64,000 nucleotides of DNA from Streptomyces sp. GSL17-111 (GTDB lineage: Bacteria; Actinomycetota; Actinomycetes; Streptomycetales; Streptomycetaceae): the NCBI RefSeq assembly GCF_037911585.1, contig NZ_JBAJNS010000001.1:3156001-3220000 (forward strand), in the 5' to 3' direction. Under the pieces are notes generated by a model. That model saw only the letters and a program-made list of their open reading frames with translations, did no database searches and was not told the DNA's origin. The position numbers and the translations under genes are program-made. Positions 50,908-59,429 of this stretch are shown here, piece by piece. Positions within the stretch are counted from its first letter, which is position 1. Every line of letters starts with the position of its first letter.

Positions 50908-52160
50908 GCTCGGGCCCAGAACGACGTGACGAGTCCCCCGCCGCGGACGGCCCCGAGGGGCTCCCCCGTGGGGGGCCCGAGGACGAGCCGGAGCTGCGGC
51001 GGCTCCTGCGGGACGCCGTGCGCGACGTCGAGCCGTCCCGCGACGCGCTGGAGCACCTGCGCCACGCCGTGCCCGCCCGCCGCGCCCGCAAGCGGCAGAT
51101 CATGGTCGGCGCGACGGCGGCCGTCCTGGTGACGGCGGTGAGCGTGCCCCTGATGACCACCGGCGTCGTCCCCGGGCCCCTCGGGGCCGACGAGCGGACC
51201 AACGCCGCGCACAGCACCGACGCCGGGGGCGGCAAGCCCTACGGCGGCCGGGACAGCGCGGGGGCCGACGGCTCCCCGGACGCGGCCGCCGACGCCGCGC
51301 ACCCGGAGGACGGCCTCTCGGCGGCGCCGACCGAGGGCACCACGCGGTCCCCGGACGACCCGGGCCTCGGCTCGTCCTCGCCGCGCTGCCTGCGCGACCA
51401 GCTCGGCGAGGCCGCCGCCCAGGTGGGCGACCCGGACGGGGGAGGGGTCGTCCACGGCTCCTTCCGGCTCACGAACGTCTCCGGCGACAGCTGCCGGGTG
51501 GACGGCGACGACCAGCTGACGGCGACGGCGCAGGGCGAGGCCGACGCCGAGGCCGTCACCGTGCTCGACCACACCGACGGCGGCCGGGCCACGGGCCTGC
51601 CGAGCCCCTCGGAGTCGGACGGGGCGCTGATCCTGCGGCCGGGCGAGTCCTACGAGGTGCGGTTCGCGTGGCTGCCGGACACCGCGCGCGGCCCGGCGGG
51701 CTGCCCGGTGCCCGAGCCGGAGCCCGAGCCGTCGGAGGGCGGCACGGACGGCTCCGGGGCCTCGGGCGGCGACGGCGGCTCCGGCGGGGGCGACGGCAGC
51801 GAGGGCAGTGACGGCGGGGACGGCGGCCAGGTCACGGGCGGCGGCTCCGGCGGTGACGGCGGTACGGAGGGCGGCGACCAGGTCACGGGCGGCGGCGCCG
51901 GGAGCGACGGCGGCTCCGGGGGCGGCGAGCAGACTCCGCCCTCCGGTGACTCCGGGCCCGACACGAGCGAGCCGTCCGGCATGAGCACGCTCTCCGACAC
52001 CGGGACGGGGACGAGCGGCGGTGACGACGGCGCGGGCGCGGCCACCGCCGTCGTGCTGCGCTACACCCCGGCCGCCGGGGAACCGACCGTGCCCCGCGCC
52101 CACCTCGACGGCGTCTGTGCCGGAACGGTGTACCGGACGGCGCCCCTGCCCGTCGGCTGA
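50904..52160 (+). CDS. Membrane-anchored protein downstream of the sigma factor (possible anti-sigma partner)
   Basis: A 418-residue protein. The cytoplasmic N-terminus (1-63) includes LRRLLRDAVRDVEPSRDALE, followed by one helix (IMVGATAAVLVTAVSVPLMT, about 66-86). The large exterior part contains a beta-domain (CLRDQLGEAAAQVG to the CPVPEPEPEP segment, two cysteines), then a long Gly/Asp/Ser-rich stretch (about 272-370) with two copies of a QVTGGG-x-GSDGG type motif. It ends with a C-terminal strand domain (VVLRYTPAAGEPTV, Cys in DGVCAGTV). Membrane topology and coupling to the sigma gene fit an anti-sigma role, but no ZAS zinc motif is seen, so this is an inference. Confidence 0.7.
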   Translation: MSSGPERRDESPAADGPEGLPRGGPEDEPELRRLLRDAVRDVEPSRDALEHLRHAVPARRARKRQIMVGATAAVLVTAVSVPLMTTGVVPGPLGADERTNAAHSTDAGGGKPYGGRDSAGADGSPDAAADAAHPEDGLSAAPTEGTTRSPDDPGLGSSSPRCLRDQLGEAAAQVGDPDGGGVVHGSFRLTNVSGDSCRVDGDDQLTATAQGEADAEAVTVLDHTDGGRATGLPSPSESDGALILRPGESYEVRFAWLPDTARGPAGCPVPEPEPEPSEGGTDGSGASGGDGGSGGGDGSEGSDGGDGGQVTGGGSGGDGGTEGGDQVTGGGAGSDGGSGGGEQTPPSGDSGPDTSEPSGMSTLSDTGTGTSGGDDGAGAATAVVLRYTPAAGEPTVPRAHLDGVCAGTVYRTAPLPVG

Positions 52161-52162
52161 CG

Positions 52163-52194
52163 GCACCGTCCGCCGACCGCACCGTCCGCCGACC
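52163..52194 (+). repeat. Tandem duplication, 2 x 16 bp
   Basis: GCACCGTCCGCCGACC is present twice in direct succession, three bases after the stop of the membrane-protein gene. It is non-coding. Confidence 0.8.
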
Positions 52195-52197
52195 GCG

Positions 52198-52247
52198 CCA
52201 CGGTACGGGGGCGGCTCCGGGGCGCCGGATTCGCCCCCGTACCGTGG
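52198..52247 (+). terminator. 16-bp hairpin just before SURF1
   Basis: CCACGGTACGGGGGCG (52198-52213) and its perfect complement (52232-52247) enclose an 18-base loop. It ends 5 bases before the SURF1 start, so it may terminate the sigma-factor operon and also affect SURF1 translation. Confidence 0.7.
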
Positions 52248-52252
52248 GACGC

Positions 52253-53107
52253 GTGTACCGGTTCCTGCTGACGCCCCGCTGGTGGGGGCTCAACATCTTC
52301 CTCGCGCTCTCGGTGCCGTTCTGCCTCGTCATGGGCAGCTGGCAGCTGAGCCGCTTCGAGGACCGCGTCGACACGCAGCGCCGGTACGACCGGCTGGCCG
52401 AGCAGGGCGCCCGGGAGGACGCCGAGCCGCTGGCCGCGCTGCTGCCGGTCACCAGGGAGACCTCGGGTCGGATGGCGGAGGCCGAGGGCCGGTACGACCC
52501 GGGCCACGAGTTCCTGGTGCCGGACCGCTCGCTCGGCGACGACCGGGGCTCCTACGTCCTGACGATGCTGCGGACCGACGACGGGTCCGCCCTGCCCGTG
52601 GTGCGCGGCTGGCTGCCGGGCACGCCCGACCCGGCCGAGGTGCCGCCCGCGCCGACGGGCGAGGTCCGCGTCACGGGGGCCCTCCAGGCGTCCGAGCACG
52701 GCGGTGCGACGGGTCTCCCGGCCGGGCAGCTCGGCACGATCAGCGCCGCCGCGCTGGTGAACCTCGTGCCGTACGACGTCCAGGACGTGTGGATCACCGT
52801 GCAGGACGCGCGGGCGCCGCTGAAGCCCGTCCCGCCCGCCGCCGCGAAGGGCAGCGGGCTGGACATGAAGGCGTTCCAGAACCTCGGCTACACCGCCGAG
52901 TGGTTCGTCTTCGCGGGCTTCGTGGTGTTCATGTGGTTCCGCTTCTTCCGCCGCGAGGTGGAGGTCGCCCGCGACGCCGAGCTGGGCCTCATCCCCGAGA
53001 GTCCGCCGAGCCCCCGGGACCCCGAGGAGCGCCCCCGGGACCGCGAGGAGCGTCCGGCATCCCGAGGTGCCGCAGAGCGAAGCGCAGCTCCAGGCCCACC
53101 TGCTTGA
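52253..53107 (+). CDS. SURF1-family protein (cytochrome oxidase biogenesis)
   Basis: A 284-residue membrane protein of the SURF1 family, which assists cytochrome aa3 oxidase maturation. N-terminal helix: FLLTPRWWGLNIFLALSVPFC, then VMGSWQLSRFEDRVD. Central domain: LPVVRGWLPGTPDPAEV and GEVRVTGALQASE. C-terminal helix: NLGYTAEWFVFAGFVVFMWF, then RFFRREVEVARD. The last 45 residues are Pro/Arg/Glu-rich. GTG 52253 matches the family start; an earlier GTG at 52244 lies in the hairpin. Its 3' end overlaps the convergent S9 peptidase gene by 119 bases. Confidence 0.9.
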   Translation: MYRFLLTPRWWGLNIFLALSVPFCLVMGSWQLSRFEDRVDTQRRYDRLAEQGAREDAEPLAALLPVTRETSGRMAEAEGRYDPGHEFLVPDRSLGDDRGSYVLTMLRTDDGSALPVVRGWLPGTPDPAEVPPAPTGEVRVTGALQASEHGGATGLPAGQLGTISAAALVNLVPYDVQDVWITVQDARAPLKPVPPAAAKGSGLDMKAFQNLGYTAEWFVFAGFVVFMWFRFFRREVEVARDAELGLIPESPPSPRDPEERPRDREERPASRGAAERSAAPGPPA

Positions 53108-54866
53108 TCCGCTCCTCCACCACGAGCGAGCCGTGCCCGGCGTCGTACCGGTAGACCTCGTGCGGGTGGTCGCGGGCGGACAGCCGGTCGATGTAGTTCT
53201 CCACCTGGCGGATCGGGCAGCGCGGGTCGTTGACCCCGGCGGAGATGTACACCGGGGCCCGCACGGCGTCCACGTAGGTGAGCGGTGACGACGCCGCGTA
53301 CCGCTCGGGAACCTCCTCCGGCGTCCCGCCGAGCAGGGTGCGGTCCAGGGCCTTCAGCGCCTCCATCTCGTCGTGGTACGCCGTGACGTAGTCGGCCACC
53401 GGGACGGCCGCCAGGCCCAGCGCCCACGCCTCGGGCTGCGTGCCGAGGCCCAGCAGCGTGAGGTAGCCGCCCCAGGACCCGCCGGTGAGGACGAGCCGGT
53501 CCGCGTCGGCCAGGCCCGATTCCACGGCCCAGCGGCGCACGGCCGCGATGTCCTCCAGCTCGATGAGGCCCACCCGGTGCTTGAGCGCGTCCGTCCAGGC
53601 CCGCCCGTAGCCGGTGGAGCCCCGGTAGTTGACCCGCACCACGGCGAACCCGTGGTCCAGCCAGGCGGCCGGCTGCGCGGCGAAGGCGTCGGAGTCGTGC
53701 CAGGTCGGGCCGCCGTGGATGTCGAAGACCGTCGGGAACGGGCCCTGGCCGGCCGGCCGCTGCACCAGGGCGTGCACGCGGCCCCCGGGGCCCTCCACCC
53801 AGACGTCCTCCACCGGGGCCGAGCCCGGTGCCCTGCGCCCCGGCGGGTCCAGGACGACGGCGCCGGTCGTGGAGCGCAGCGCCGGCGGCTCGGCCGCCGA
53901 GGACCACATGTACTCCACGCTCCCGTCGGGGCGCGCCGTCGCGCCGGACACCGTGCCCGGCGGCGTCTCCACGCGGGTCGTCCGGCCGTCGGCGAGGTCG
54001 TACCGCCACAGCTCGCTGCGGGCGTGGTGGCTGTGGACGACGAGGAGCCCGCTGCCGTCCGGATACCACTCGGCGCCGACGTCGCCGGGCAGGTCGAGCC
54101 CGAGGTCGTGCGTCGCCCCGGTCGCCGTGTCCCACACCATGGGCTCCCACCGGCCGCGCCGCTGGTGGGCGACGAGCAGCCGCGCGTCCCCGGCTGCGGG
54201 TGCGAAGCCGAGGACGGTCAGGCCCAGTTCCTTCGTGCCGCCCTCGCTGTCGTCCAGCTCGGCGACGGTCGTCCCGTCCGGGCGCACGACGCGCAGGGCG
54301 GAGTGCATCGCATCGCCGTGCTCGGTGTGCTCGATGACGATCAGGTGCCCGTCGTGGCTGAGGTCGGCCACCCCGGCCGACTCCCGGTGCCGGTAGATCT
54401 CGGCCGGCTCCCCGCCCGGCGGGACGACGTGCACGGTCGTGCCCTCCTCGTCGGTGGAGCGCCCCACGACGGCCGTCCCGTCCCGGCCGAGCGCCAGGCC
54501 CGCCGGGTAGGCGGGGGCCAGCCCGGGGACGGCCGGGGTGTCCTCGCCGCCGCCGAACGGCTGCCGCATCCAGACGCCGAACTCGTCGCCGTCGGTGTCG
54601 GAGAACCACCAGATCCACGCGCCGTCCGGCGTGAGCGTGCCGTCCGTCGTGCCGTTGGGCCGGTCGGTGACCTGCCGCTGGTCACCGCTCGACCGGTCCC
54701 AGGCGTACAGCTCGAAGGTGCCCGTCGCGTTGGAGACGAACAGCGACCGGTCCGGGGCGTCGTGCGCCCACTCCGGCAGCCCCACCCGGGGCGCCCGGAA
54801 GCGCGCCTCCCAGTCCGGCATGTGCTCCGTGCGCTGTGCGTCGTGTGCGTCCTGTGCGTCCGTCAT
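52989..54866 (-). CDS. S9-family (prolyl oligopeptidase-like) serine peptidase
   Basis: A 625-residue cytoplasmic peptidase. The N-terminal beta-propeller (about 35-355) has repeated strands such as FVSNATGTFELYAWD and LTPDGAWIWWFSDTDGDE. The C-terminal alpha/beta hydrolase has PTVFDIHGGPTWHDSD, VRVNYRGSTGYGRAWTDAL, the nucleophile elbow LTGGSWGGYLTLLGL (Ser), SAGVNDPRCPI (Asp) and DAGHGSLVVEERI (His). It acts on short peptides. ATG 54866 is chosen over upstream codons because CCATGG-rich upstream sequence is not conserved. The Gly/Pro tail overlaps the convergent SURF1 gene. Confidence 0.92.
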   Translation of the reverse strand: MTDAQDAHDAQRTEHMPDWEARFRAPRVGLPEWAHDAPDRSLFVSNATGTFELYAWDRSSGDQRQVTDRPNGTTDGTLTPDGAWIWWFSDTDGDEFGVWMRQPFGGGEDTPAVPGLAPAYPAGLALGRDGTAVVGRSTDEEGTTVHVVPPGGEPAEIYRHRESAGVADLSHDGHLIVIEHTEHGDAMHSALRVVRPDGTTVAELDDSEGGTKELGLTVLGFAPAAGDARLLVAHQRRGRWEPMVWDTATGATHDLGLDLPGDVGAEWYPDGSGLLVVHSHHARSELWRYDLADGRTTRVETPPGTVSGATARPDGSVEYMWSSAAEPPALRSTTGAVVLDPPGRRAPGSAPVEDVWVEGPGGRVHALVQRPAGQGPFPTVFDIHGGPTWHDSDAFAAQPAAWLDHGFAVVRVNYRGSTGYGRAWTDALKHRVGLIELEDIAAVRRWAVESGLADADRLVLTGGSWGGYLTLLGLGTQPEAWALGLAAVPVADYVTAYHDEMEALKALDRTLLGGTPEEVPERYAASSPLTYVDAVRAPVYISAGVNDPRCPIRQVENYIDRLSARDHPHEVYRYDAGHGSLVVEERIKQVGLELRFALRHLGMPDAPRGPGGAPRGPGGSADSRG

Positions 54867-54937
54867 GGGCCCATGGTGTCGCCGCCCGCGCGGACGGTGC
54901 CCGCCGGGGTCGACGACACCACCCCGGCGGGTGGCGC

Positions 54938-55933
54938 TCAGCGGTCCAGGAGGTCCTGCTCGGCCAGGAGGTAGCCGAGCTCCAGACGGCTCCGGGCGCC
55001 GAGGCGGGACATGATCTCCGAGACGTGGCGCTGGCAGGTGCGGACCGAGATGCCGAGAGTGCGTGCCACCCCGCGGTCGTCGGAGCCCTGGGCGAGCAGG
55101 CGCAGGATGGCCTGCTTGGGCTGCTCGCCGATACCCTCCGGGACCTTGTCCTGGCAGCGTCCCATCGGCCGGCCCTGCGCCCACAGCACCTCGAAGAGGT
55201 CGGCGGCGAAGGAGCTCAGGGCGGGGTCCCGCAGGACGAGCGCGCCCTCGGGGGCGTCCGGCAGGGGCAGGACCACCGTCTCCCGGTCGAAGACGAGGAA
55301 CCGTGTGAGCCCGGCGCTCAGCGTGCGGATCTCGGCGCCGTGCGCGGTGAGCCGCGTGGCGTGCCGCACGGTCGCGCTGTCGAAGCGTGCCGAGTGCTGG
55401 TAGAGGGAGCGGAGTTGGACGCCCCGGCTCAGCAGGTCCAGGTCGCGGTCGACGGCCTCGGCGAGGACGGCGGCCGGGCGGGGGCCGCCGGGCTGGGCGG
55501 CCAGGACCTCCTTCGTGCACGTCGTGGCGAGTTGGGCCAGGACCTCCCGCACCGCGCGGGTGGACGTCAGCCGCTCCTGGGACGGCGCGTCCAGCTCGCC
55601 GTGCTCCCGGTGGACCGCGTCCAGCAGGTGCAGTTGGTCCCGCAGGGTGGCGATCCGGCGTCGCTGCTCGGCGAGGCGTTCCTCGTGCGCGTGCAGCACC
55701 GCCGTGGAGGCCGCGGCCGGGTCGACGGCGGCGATGCGGTGCCGCCCGACGGTGCGCAGCAGCCCGAGTCGCAGCAGGGCGTCGACGGTCTCCCCGGCGG
55801 TCGTCCCGTCCTCGGCGGCCATCCGCGAGGCCTCCTCGAGGGAGAGGACGGTGTGCTGGACGACGTGGCGGTAGAGCCGGATCGCGGCAGGACTCAGGAC
55901 GGGCGGTAGAGACCGTGCGTCTTCGCTGGTCAT
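54938..55933 (-). CDS. LuxR-type regulator beside the biosynthetic cluster
   Basis: A 331-residue regulator. The N-terminal winged-helix-like part (RLYRHVVQHTVLSLEEASRM, then DALLRLGLLRTVGRHRIAAV) precedes a middle with RGVQLRSLYQHSARFDSATV. The C-terminal HTH is ILRLLAQGSDDRGVARTLGI followed by SVRTCQRHVSEIM. Domain order and the SLYQHS motif match the regulator at 20899-21870, so the two are paralogues. ATG 55933 follows AAGGAC with 9-base spacing. It is divergent from a small peptide gene and the likely local regulator of the cluster to the right (inference). Confidence 0.85.
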   Translation of the reverse strand: MTSEDARSLPPVLSPAAIRLYRHVVQHTVLSLEEASRMAAEDGTTAGETVDALLRLGLLRTVGRHRIAAVDPAAASTAVLHAHEERLAEQRRRIATLRDQLHLLDAVHREHGELDAPSQERLTSTRAVREVLAQLATTCTKEVLAAQPGGPRPAAVLAEAVDRDLDLLSRGVQLRSLYQHSARFDSATVRHATRLTAHGAEIRTLSAGLTRFLVFDRETVVLPLPDAPEGALVLRDPALSSFAADLFEVLWAQGRPMGRCQDKVPEGIGEQPKQAILRLLAQGSDDRGVARTLGISVRTCQRHVSEIMSRLGARSRLELGYLLAEQDLLDR

Positions 55934-56296
55934 CGGTGCTGTCCTTCTTGAGACTGTCACGATTACGACGTCACGACGAACGTGCCACAGGATAATGCGA
56001 CGTGTGGGGCCCGAGAAGGCTGCGTGACGTCTCCCCGGCGCCGGCCCGCCGTCGCGGCCGATCCCGCACGGGCACCCGCACCCCGACCCGACCCGGCCCG
56101 ACGGCGGATGCGCGGGGGTGTGGAGGACAACGCCGAGGTCCGCCGGGCTGTCCTACACGCGCATGTCCGGAACACGACAACCACTGCGTGTTGCCGTCCC
56201 ACTGCGGAGCGGGGCAGTCTCTTGGACGAGGAGGCGCGTCACCACCACCGGCGCACTCCTTCGGCGAACAATCTTCACAGGATTGGACAACGGGGA
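55934..56296. other. 363-bp divergent promoter region
   Basis: No gene is recognised between the LuxR start and the small peptide start. GGATAATG at 55989 resembles a -10 element for the plus strand; no good -35 pairs with it. This is the most likely control region of the biosynthetic operon. Confidence 0.4.
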
Positions 56297-56479
56297 ATGA
56301 CGAAGAAGGCAGCACGTGCCGCGACGGTTTCGGCGCTCGCGGTGGGCATGGTGCTGAGCGGGGGACTTCTGCGTGACCACGCGGAATCGTCCGACGGACT
56401 CCACTCGGCCCGCGAACGCGGCGGGGACGTGGCACCGCGGCTCGCCCGGGCCGGAGCCGACGACACCGGCTGGGGCTGA
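56297..56479 (+). CDS. Small exportable peptide ending DDTGWG
   Basis: A 60-residue peptide. The start MTKKAARAATVSALAVGMVL has a basic n-region, and a hydrophobic stretch to residue 25 resembles a signal or membrane anchor. The rest is polar, with SSDGLHSARERGGD and a terminal ARAGADDTGWG. Tryptophan sits two residues from the end. Divergent from the LuxR gene, it may encode a secreted signal or carrier-like peptide; both are inference. The start is uncertain: GGGGA is only one base before the ATG. Absence of Cys argues against a lanthipeptide. Confidence 0.5.
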   Translation: MTKKAARAATVSALAVGMVLSGGLLRDHAESSDGLHSARERGGDVAPRLARAGADDTGWG

Positions 56480-56780
56480 GCCCGGCGACGGGACGGCGCG
56501 GCGCCCCGCGCCCGCCGACGGCCGGACCGTGGTGCGCCCCCGCCTCGGTCCGGCGGACCGGGACGGACGGTGCCCGGCGTCACCCTGAGCGCCCCGCCCA
56601 CCGACATCCGTCGGGTGCCGTGCGCCTCCGGGCGACGGCGTGCGCCCGGCCCGGTGGCGTGCCCGGCCACCGTCGCTTCCCACCGGCCGGGCCGGCCTTC
56701 TCACCGGGGCGACGTCCGAGCGGGCTCCAGGCGTGTGACCAGCGACCGTGACGCCTCGCGAACAGAAAGAAACCCCTGAC
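56480..56780 (+). other. Non-coding stretch with hairpin before the exporter gene
   Basis: No gene is recognised. GCCGGACCG (56521-56529) pairs with CGGTCCGGC (56546-56554) over a 16-base loop, a possible terminator or attenuator between the small peptide and the exporter gene. Confidence 0.45.
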
Positions 56781-58097
56781 ATGCGTGTCTACCTGCACCG
56801 CAACTTCCTGCTCAGTTTCCTGGCCTCCTTCATCTCGCTCTTCGGCTCGAAGCTGCTGATGATCTCGTACGTGGCGTTCGTCTTCACCGAGAGCGGCAGC
56901 GCCACCCTGGCCGCGATCGTCTTCGCGGCGGACTGGATGGCCAACCTCTTCATCGGCGTTCTGGGCGCCCAGTACATCGACCGGCAGGACGCCAAGAAGC
57001 TGCTGATCTGGCTCAACCTGGTGACCGCCGCCGTCACGCTGCTGTTCCTGGGCTTCACCGACCCGGACCTGTACGTGTACGCCGTCGTCATCATCTTCGT
57101 GCGGGCCCTGTTGAAGAGCGCGGTGCAGAACGCGCGGGTGAAGGCACTCGTGCAGTTCTTCGACGAGAAGGAGACCAACACCTTCTCGCCCCTGTTCAAC
57201 TCGGCGCTGCCCATCGCGATGGCGCTGGCCGGAGCGGTCGGGGTGTTCCTGCTCAACTTCGTCGGCATGGCGGTCGTGGTGCTGATCGACGCCGCCTGCT
57301 TCCTGGTGGCCGCCTGGCTGATGATGCTGGTCCGCCCCAACGAGGCGCGGCTGGCGGCGTCGCTGCACTCCTCGCGCGGCGAGGGACGGCGCAGCAGCCT
57401 CTCGGGGGTGCGGGACGCGGCCACGCTGATGGCCCGCAACGACACGATCGGGACGGCGGTCTTCTACATCGTCCTCTCCGTCACCGCCTTCCAGGCCACC
57501 TACGAGTCGCTGATCACCGTCATCCCCGAGATCTGGTTCGGCTACGGCGAGTCCGGGATCGCGCTGTTCTTCACCTTCGAGTCCATCAGCATCATGGCGG
57601 GCGCGTTCATCTACCAGTACTTCAGCCGCCGCGACCTCATCAACGACTCCAACAAGGAGAAGGTCAACCTCGCCGTGGTGGCGGCGATCACGGTGCTGTA
57701 CCTGGCGATGCCCAGCGCGAGCGACAACATCGTCCTCGCGGTCGTCATGTTCTCCCTCATGGTGCTCGGCGGGGAGATCATCTGGGTCCACCACTTCAAG
57801 CTGATGATCGCCCACACCCCGGGGGCCCGGGTGTCCTCGGTGGTGGGTCTGCAGACCGCCATCGGATACAGCCTCATGGCGGTCTTCGCCTTCGTCTTCG
57901 CCCGCGGCCTCGACAGCATCGGCGTCGACACCACCGTCTATCTCAACATCGCTCTCACGGTGGCTCTCGTCATCGGCTGGGAGCTGGTCCGCAAGAAGAT
58001 CCAGCGACGCGAACGGCAGGCGGCCGCCGGCGTCACCGACGCCACCGCCGAGCGGCCCGAGACGCCCGAGACGCCCGCCAAGAGCACCGCGCAGTAA
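56781..58097 (+). CDS. MFS transporter (putative product exporter)
   Basis: A 438-residue major-facilitator protein with about 11-12 hydrophobic segments. It has a motif-A-like loop (FIGVLGAQYIDRQDAKKLLI) near residue 65 and a central cytoplasmic loop after ARLAASLHSSRGEGRRSSL. The C-terminal tail is charged (RKKIQRRERQAAA) and ends in Glu/Pro repeats. Placed first in a tight operon of amino-acid-modifying enzymes, it probably exports the product and so could confer self-protection (inference). ATG 56781 matches the hydrophobic start MRVYLHRNFLLSFLASF; a GTG at 56748 is an alternative. The next gene begins 13 bases after the stop. Confidence 0.8.
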   Translation: MRVYLHRNFLLSFLASFISLFGSKLLMISYVAFVFTESGSATLAAIVFAADWMANLFIGVLGAQYIDRQDAKKLLIWLNLVTAAVTLLFLGFTDPDLYVYAVVIIFVRALLKSAVQNARVKALVQFFDEKETNTFSPLFNSALPIAMALAGAVGVFLLNFVGMAVVVLIDAACFLVAAWLMMLVRPNEARLAASLHSSRGEGRRSSLSGVRDAATLMARNDTIGTAVFYIVLSVTAFQATYESLITVIPEIWFGYGESGIALFFTFESISIMAGAFIYQYFSRRDLINDSNKEKVNLAVVAAITVLYLAMPSASDNIVLAVVMFSLMVLGGEIIWVHHFKLMIAHTPGARVSSVVGLQTAIGYSLMAVFAFVFARGLDSIGVDTTVYLNIALTVALVIGWELVRKKIQRRERQAAAGVTDATAERPETPETPAKSTAQ

Positions 58098-58109
58098 GGG
58101 GAGCACGCC

Positions 58110-59420
58110 ATGACGGCGCCGGAGAAGAAGCAGGCCTTCGTCCTGCTGGAACTGATGAACCACATGCTGCTCATCGCGCGGGAGGCCAAGCGGCGCGGAT
58201 TCCACGTCATCGCCCTGAACCACGGGCCGCTGCAGGACCAGGGCCCGTTCGCGGTGCCCGACGGGGTGGTGGACGAGGTCGTCCCGGTGGCGTCCTGGTC
58301 GGACGCCGAGCACGTCGGGAAGCTCGTCGACGCCGTCCACACCGCCCACGACGTCGTCGGTACCTACGCCGCCTTCGAGCCGACGCTGCGGTTCGAGGCG
58401 GAGCTGCGGGCCAGGGCCGGCCTGCCGACGAGCGGACCCGACGCCGTCGGCCGGGCCCTCGACAAGGCGCACGTGCGCCGCGAGCTGTACGCCGGGGAGC
58501 TGTCCACCCTGCGCTCGGTGTCCCTGACCGAGGCGCTGACCTGGGAGACCTGGGAGTTCGAACGCCCCGCCGTGCTCAAGCCCGCCAACGGCACCGGAAG
58601 CGCGCTGTGCTTCATGGTGGGCTCCCTGGAGGAGCTGCGCGCCGCCGCCGACCAGGCGGCCTCCGGGGCCGTGGTGAACCCGATGATGAAGGACTACATC
58701 CTCGCGCACGGCGAGTTCGTCCTGGAGGAGCGGGCCGAGGGCGAGCTGCTCTCCGTGGAGTCGCTCGTGGACCGCGGCGAGGTGCACGTCGTCGGACTGA
58801 CCGGGCGCTACGTGTCGGCCCTGGACCCGGTCGTCGAGCAGGGTCTCGTCTTCCCCTACCCGCATCCGCGCCGGGCCGAGATCGAGGCCGTGACGCGGGA
58901 GTTCCACGCGGCCCTGGGCATCGTGCACGGCCCGACGCACCTGGAGGTCATGGTCCCCGACGAGGGACCGATCGAGCTGATCGACTTCAACGTCCGGACG
59001 GCCGGGCTGGCGATGGTCGTCTGCATGGGCAACGCCTTCGGCATCGACTACGCGCGTCCACTCACCGACCTCGCCTGCGGTACCGCCCCCGACCTGGCCT
59101 TCCTCGGGCACCCCGTGCGGGCCTCGGCCGACCTGCTCCTCCTGCCCCCGCCGGAGGCCACCGAGATGCGGGAGATCGTCTTCCCCGAAGGCACCGAGTA
59201 CGGGCGGCACATGAAGGCGATCGGGCAGCCACTGTCCGGTCGCGCCGACCAGCTCGACGTCGTCGGCATGGTGATCGTCACCGCCGACACCGTCGCGGAA
59301 CTGCACGACGCGGCCCTGGCCGTCCGCCGGAACACCCTCTTCGACGGCCGGCCGCTGGGCGACAACCCCAACAACCAGCTCCTGTTCCCCAGATTCCACC
59401 ACTCCGCAACCCTTGCCTAG
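58110..59420 (+). CDS. ATP-grasp ligase (amide-bond forming)
   Basis: A 436-residue ATP-grasp enzyme. The N-terminal domain is AFVLLELMNHMLLIAREAKR. ATP-grasp core motifs are FERPAVLKPANGTGSALCFM near residue 152, FVLEERAEGELLSVESLVD near 208, and the metal-binding ELIDFNVRTAGLAMVV near 292 (the N of DFN). Members join amino acids or acids to amines with ATP; BesA of beta-ethynylserine biosynthesis is one functional example in a similar cluster. The length is right for the carboxylate-amine ligases. ATG 58110 has GGGGAG with 6-base spacing. The acid and amine substrates are not known. Confidence 0.85.
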   Translation: MTAPEKKQAFVLLELMNHMLLIAREAKRRGFHVIALNHGPLQDQGPFAVPDGVVDEVVPVASWSDAEHVGKLVDAVHTAHDVVGTYAAFEPTLRFEAELRARAGLPTSGPDAVGRALDKAHVRRELYAGELSTLRSVSLTEALTWETWEFERPAVLKPANGTGSALCFMVGSLEELRAAADQAASGAVVNPMMKDYILAHGEFVLEERAEGELLSVESLVDRGEVHVVGLTGRYVSALDPVVEQGLVFPYPHPRRAEIEAVTREFHAALGIVHGPTHLEVMVPDEGPIELIDFNVRTAGLAMVVCMGNAFGIDYARPLTDLACGTAPDLAFLGHPVRASADLLLLPPPEATEMREIVFPEGTEYGRHMKAIGQPLSGRADQLDVVGMVIVTADTVAELHDAALAVRRNTLFDGRPLGDNPNNQLLFPRFHHSATLA

Positions 59421-59429
59421 GAGTCGAAC

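Noticed and set aside
56297..56479. Small peptide as a lanthipeptide or lasso precursor
   Set aside because: It lacks cysteine, and no lanthipeptide synthetase, YcaO, lasso cyclase or rSAM gene is nearby.
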